Below are positions 14,460 through 15,055 of a stretch of 15,055 bases of DNA, piece by piece. How positions within the stretch are numbered: position 1 is the stretch's first letter; the number at the start of each line of letters is the position of its first letter. Source of the stretch: CAZKCK01 sp964552325 (GTDB taxonomy: Bacteria; Bacteroidota; Bacteroidia; Bacteroidales; TTA-H9). Made by a program: the position numbers and the translations under genes. A model generated the notes under the pieces. The model saw only the letters and a list, made by a program, of their open reading frames with translations, was not told where the DNA came from and made no database searches. Location: contig CAZKHA010000076.1 of NCBI GenBank assembly GCA_964552325.1, positions 1 through 15,055 of the forward strand, in the 5' to 3' direction.

Positions 14460-14488
14460 CAAACATAAATTCGTATCAAATACACAAA
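14460..14488 (-). promoter_or_regulatory. Probable rlmN promoter, nearly leaderless
   Basis: On the minus strand TATGTTTG (14467-14460) matches TAnnTTTG and ends 7 nt before the rlmN ATG at 14452. TTTG at 14488-14485 may serve as -33, with a 17-nt spacer (short). It lies in the T-tract of the preceding terminator. If used, transcription would begin at or next to the ATG. Confidence 0.45.
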
Positions 14489-14544
14489 AAACAGAGGTTC
14501 AAGTTATTCGTAATTGCAAAAGACCTGTAACTTAAACCTCCGTT
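14485..14544 (-). terminator. Long-stem intrinsic terminator after the TIGR00266 gene
   Basis: On the minus strand the 17-nt arm 14544-14528 pairs with 14506-14490, using 15 Watson-Crick and two G-U pairs around a 21-nt loop, followed by six T residues (14490-14485). The mismatches on the plus strand become G-U wobbles on the minus strand, which supports function there. It lies 34 nt beyond the stop codon of the TIGR00266/AIM24 gene. Confidence 0.85.
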
Positions 14545-14578
14545 ATACTTTGAAAGTAAAAGAAAATGGATAAGCGTG

Positions 14579-15055
14579 TTAGTATTTTCTGTCGCCGCCG
14601 AGTAATCCGCCTAACAAGCCACCACCAATCCCACCAATGCCAGTGCTTTCGTCGCGGTTTTGGTAGCGCGAAGCTGAGATGATGCGATCGGCCAAGCGGG
14701 AGAAGGGCAGGCTTTGCAGGTAAACGATGCCGGGACCAGTTAATTGGGCCAGAAACAAGCCTTCGCCACCGAACAAGGCATTCTTAAAACCGCCAACAAA
14801 CTGAATATCATAATCAACACTGGGTTGCATGGCCACTAAACAGCCGGTATCTACCCTTAGGCGTTCACCCGGTTGCAAGGTACGTTTAATGATGGTACCA
14901 CCGGCATGAACAAAGGCCATTCCATTGCCAGATAAGCGTTGTAAGATAAAACCTTCGCCCCCGAACAGGCCAGCACCAATTTTTTTGGTAAAAGCAATAT
15001 CAATATCAATACCTTGGGCTGCACATAAGAAACTGTCTTTCTGACAAATAAATTC
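14579..15055 (-). CDS. TIGR00266/AIM24 family protein, 5' end beyond the window
   Basis: The frame is open from the stop at 14579 to the window edge, so the N-terminal part is missing; the ATG at 14918-14920 is internal. Visible are 158 residues of a repeated beta-helical fold. GLFGGEGFILQRLSGNG and LFGGEGLFLAQLTGPG are two copies of the family repeat. VDTGCLVAMQPSVDYDI and SLPFSRLADRI follow the family pattern. The C-terminal tail is glycine-rich (GIGGIGGGLLGGLLGG) and ends DRKY. These proteins (DUF124, AIM24) are widespread in bacteria and related to a mitochondrial inner-membrane protein in yeast; their biochemical role is unclear. A long-stem terminator follows. Confidence 0.93.
   Translation of the reverse strand, partial: EFICQKDSFLCAAQGIDIDIAFTKKIGAGLFGGEGFILQRLSGNGMAFVHAGGTIIKRTLQPGERLRVDTGCLVAMQPSVDYDIQFVGGFKNALFGGEGLFLAQLTGPGIVYLQSLPFSRLADRIISASRYQNRDESTGIGGIGGGLLGGLLGGDRKY

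Noticed and set aside
1..15055. Mobile element, prophage, defence or toxin-antitoxin system
   Set aside because: No transposase, integrase, phage, nuclease or toxin-like gene is recognisable; most genes are housekeeping or metabolic and intact.

Overview
This window looks like ordinary chromosome from a Bacteroidota bacterium, most likely of the Cytophagales type. The signs are TAnnTTTG-type -7 promoter boxes (at 5956-5963, 9444-9451, 9980-9987, 10059-10066, 10822-10829 and 14460-14467), few Shine-Dalgarno-like leaders, a small single-RRM RNA-binding protein, a tig-clpP-clpX operon, and purine/pyrimidine-rich simple repeats between genes. The order-level placement is inference. No transposase, integrase, phage gene, CRISPR array or recognisable defence system is present.

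Left part (1-5893). A 14-copy, 14-bp tandem repeat (31-226) is followed by a minus-strand run of five closely spaced genes. In transcription order these are an unrecognised 413-aa protein, a SAM-dependent methyltransferase coupled to it by a TAATG overlap, a 95-aa winged-helix-like protein with a C-terminal membrane helix, an exported GH31 alpha-glucosidase, and a classical SDR oxidoreductase. Gaps are -1, 4, 39 and 21 nt with no terminator seen between them, so they may be one transcript. A promoter upstream of the 413-aa gene borrows the T-tract of the clpX terminator.

Centre (5987-10000). The tig-clpP-clpX proteostasis operon runs on the minus strand from a promoter at 9444-9451 to a strong terminator at 5987-6020. 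The trigger factor ends in an 18-residue tail with ten histidines. Upstream lie tRNA-Leu(UAG) and a conserved-looking 95-aa helical protein, apparently co-transcribed, with their own terminator at 9504-9525.

Right-centre (10059-13120). yidD (plus strand, possibly leaderless) converges on an RRM RNA-binding protein gene (minus strand) with a near-consensus promoter and a leader of about 100 nt. A divergent plus-strand pair follows: an SDR dehydrogenase and a class-3-like aldehyde dehydrogenase 10 nt apart, suited to sequential oxidation of a lipophilic alcohol to the acid.

Right end (13121-15055). A 330-bp gene-free stretch is made of 8-bp ATGTGNNN repeats, a small palindrome and a pyrimidine-rich tract. 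It abuts the minus-strand rlmN-like radical-SAM methyltransferase. A long-stem terminator separates rlmN from the 3' part of a TIGR00266/AIM24-family gene cut by the window edge. The least explained item is the 413-aa protein with its coupled methyltransferase and small membrane protein; I see no proof that it is a new system.
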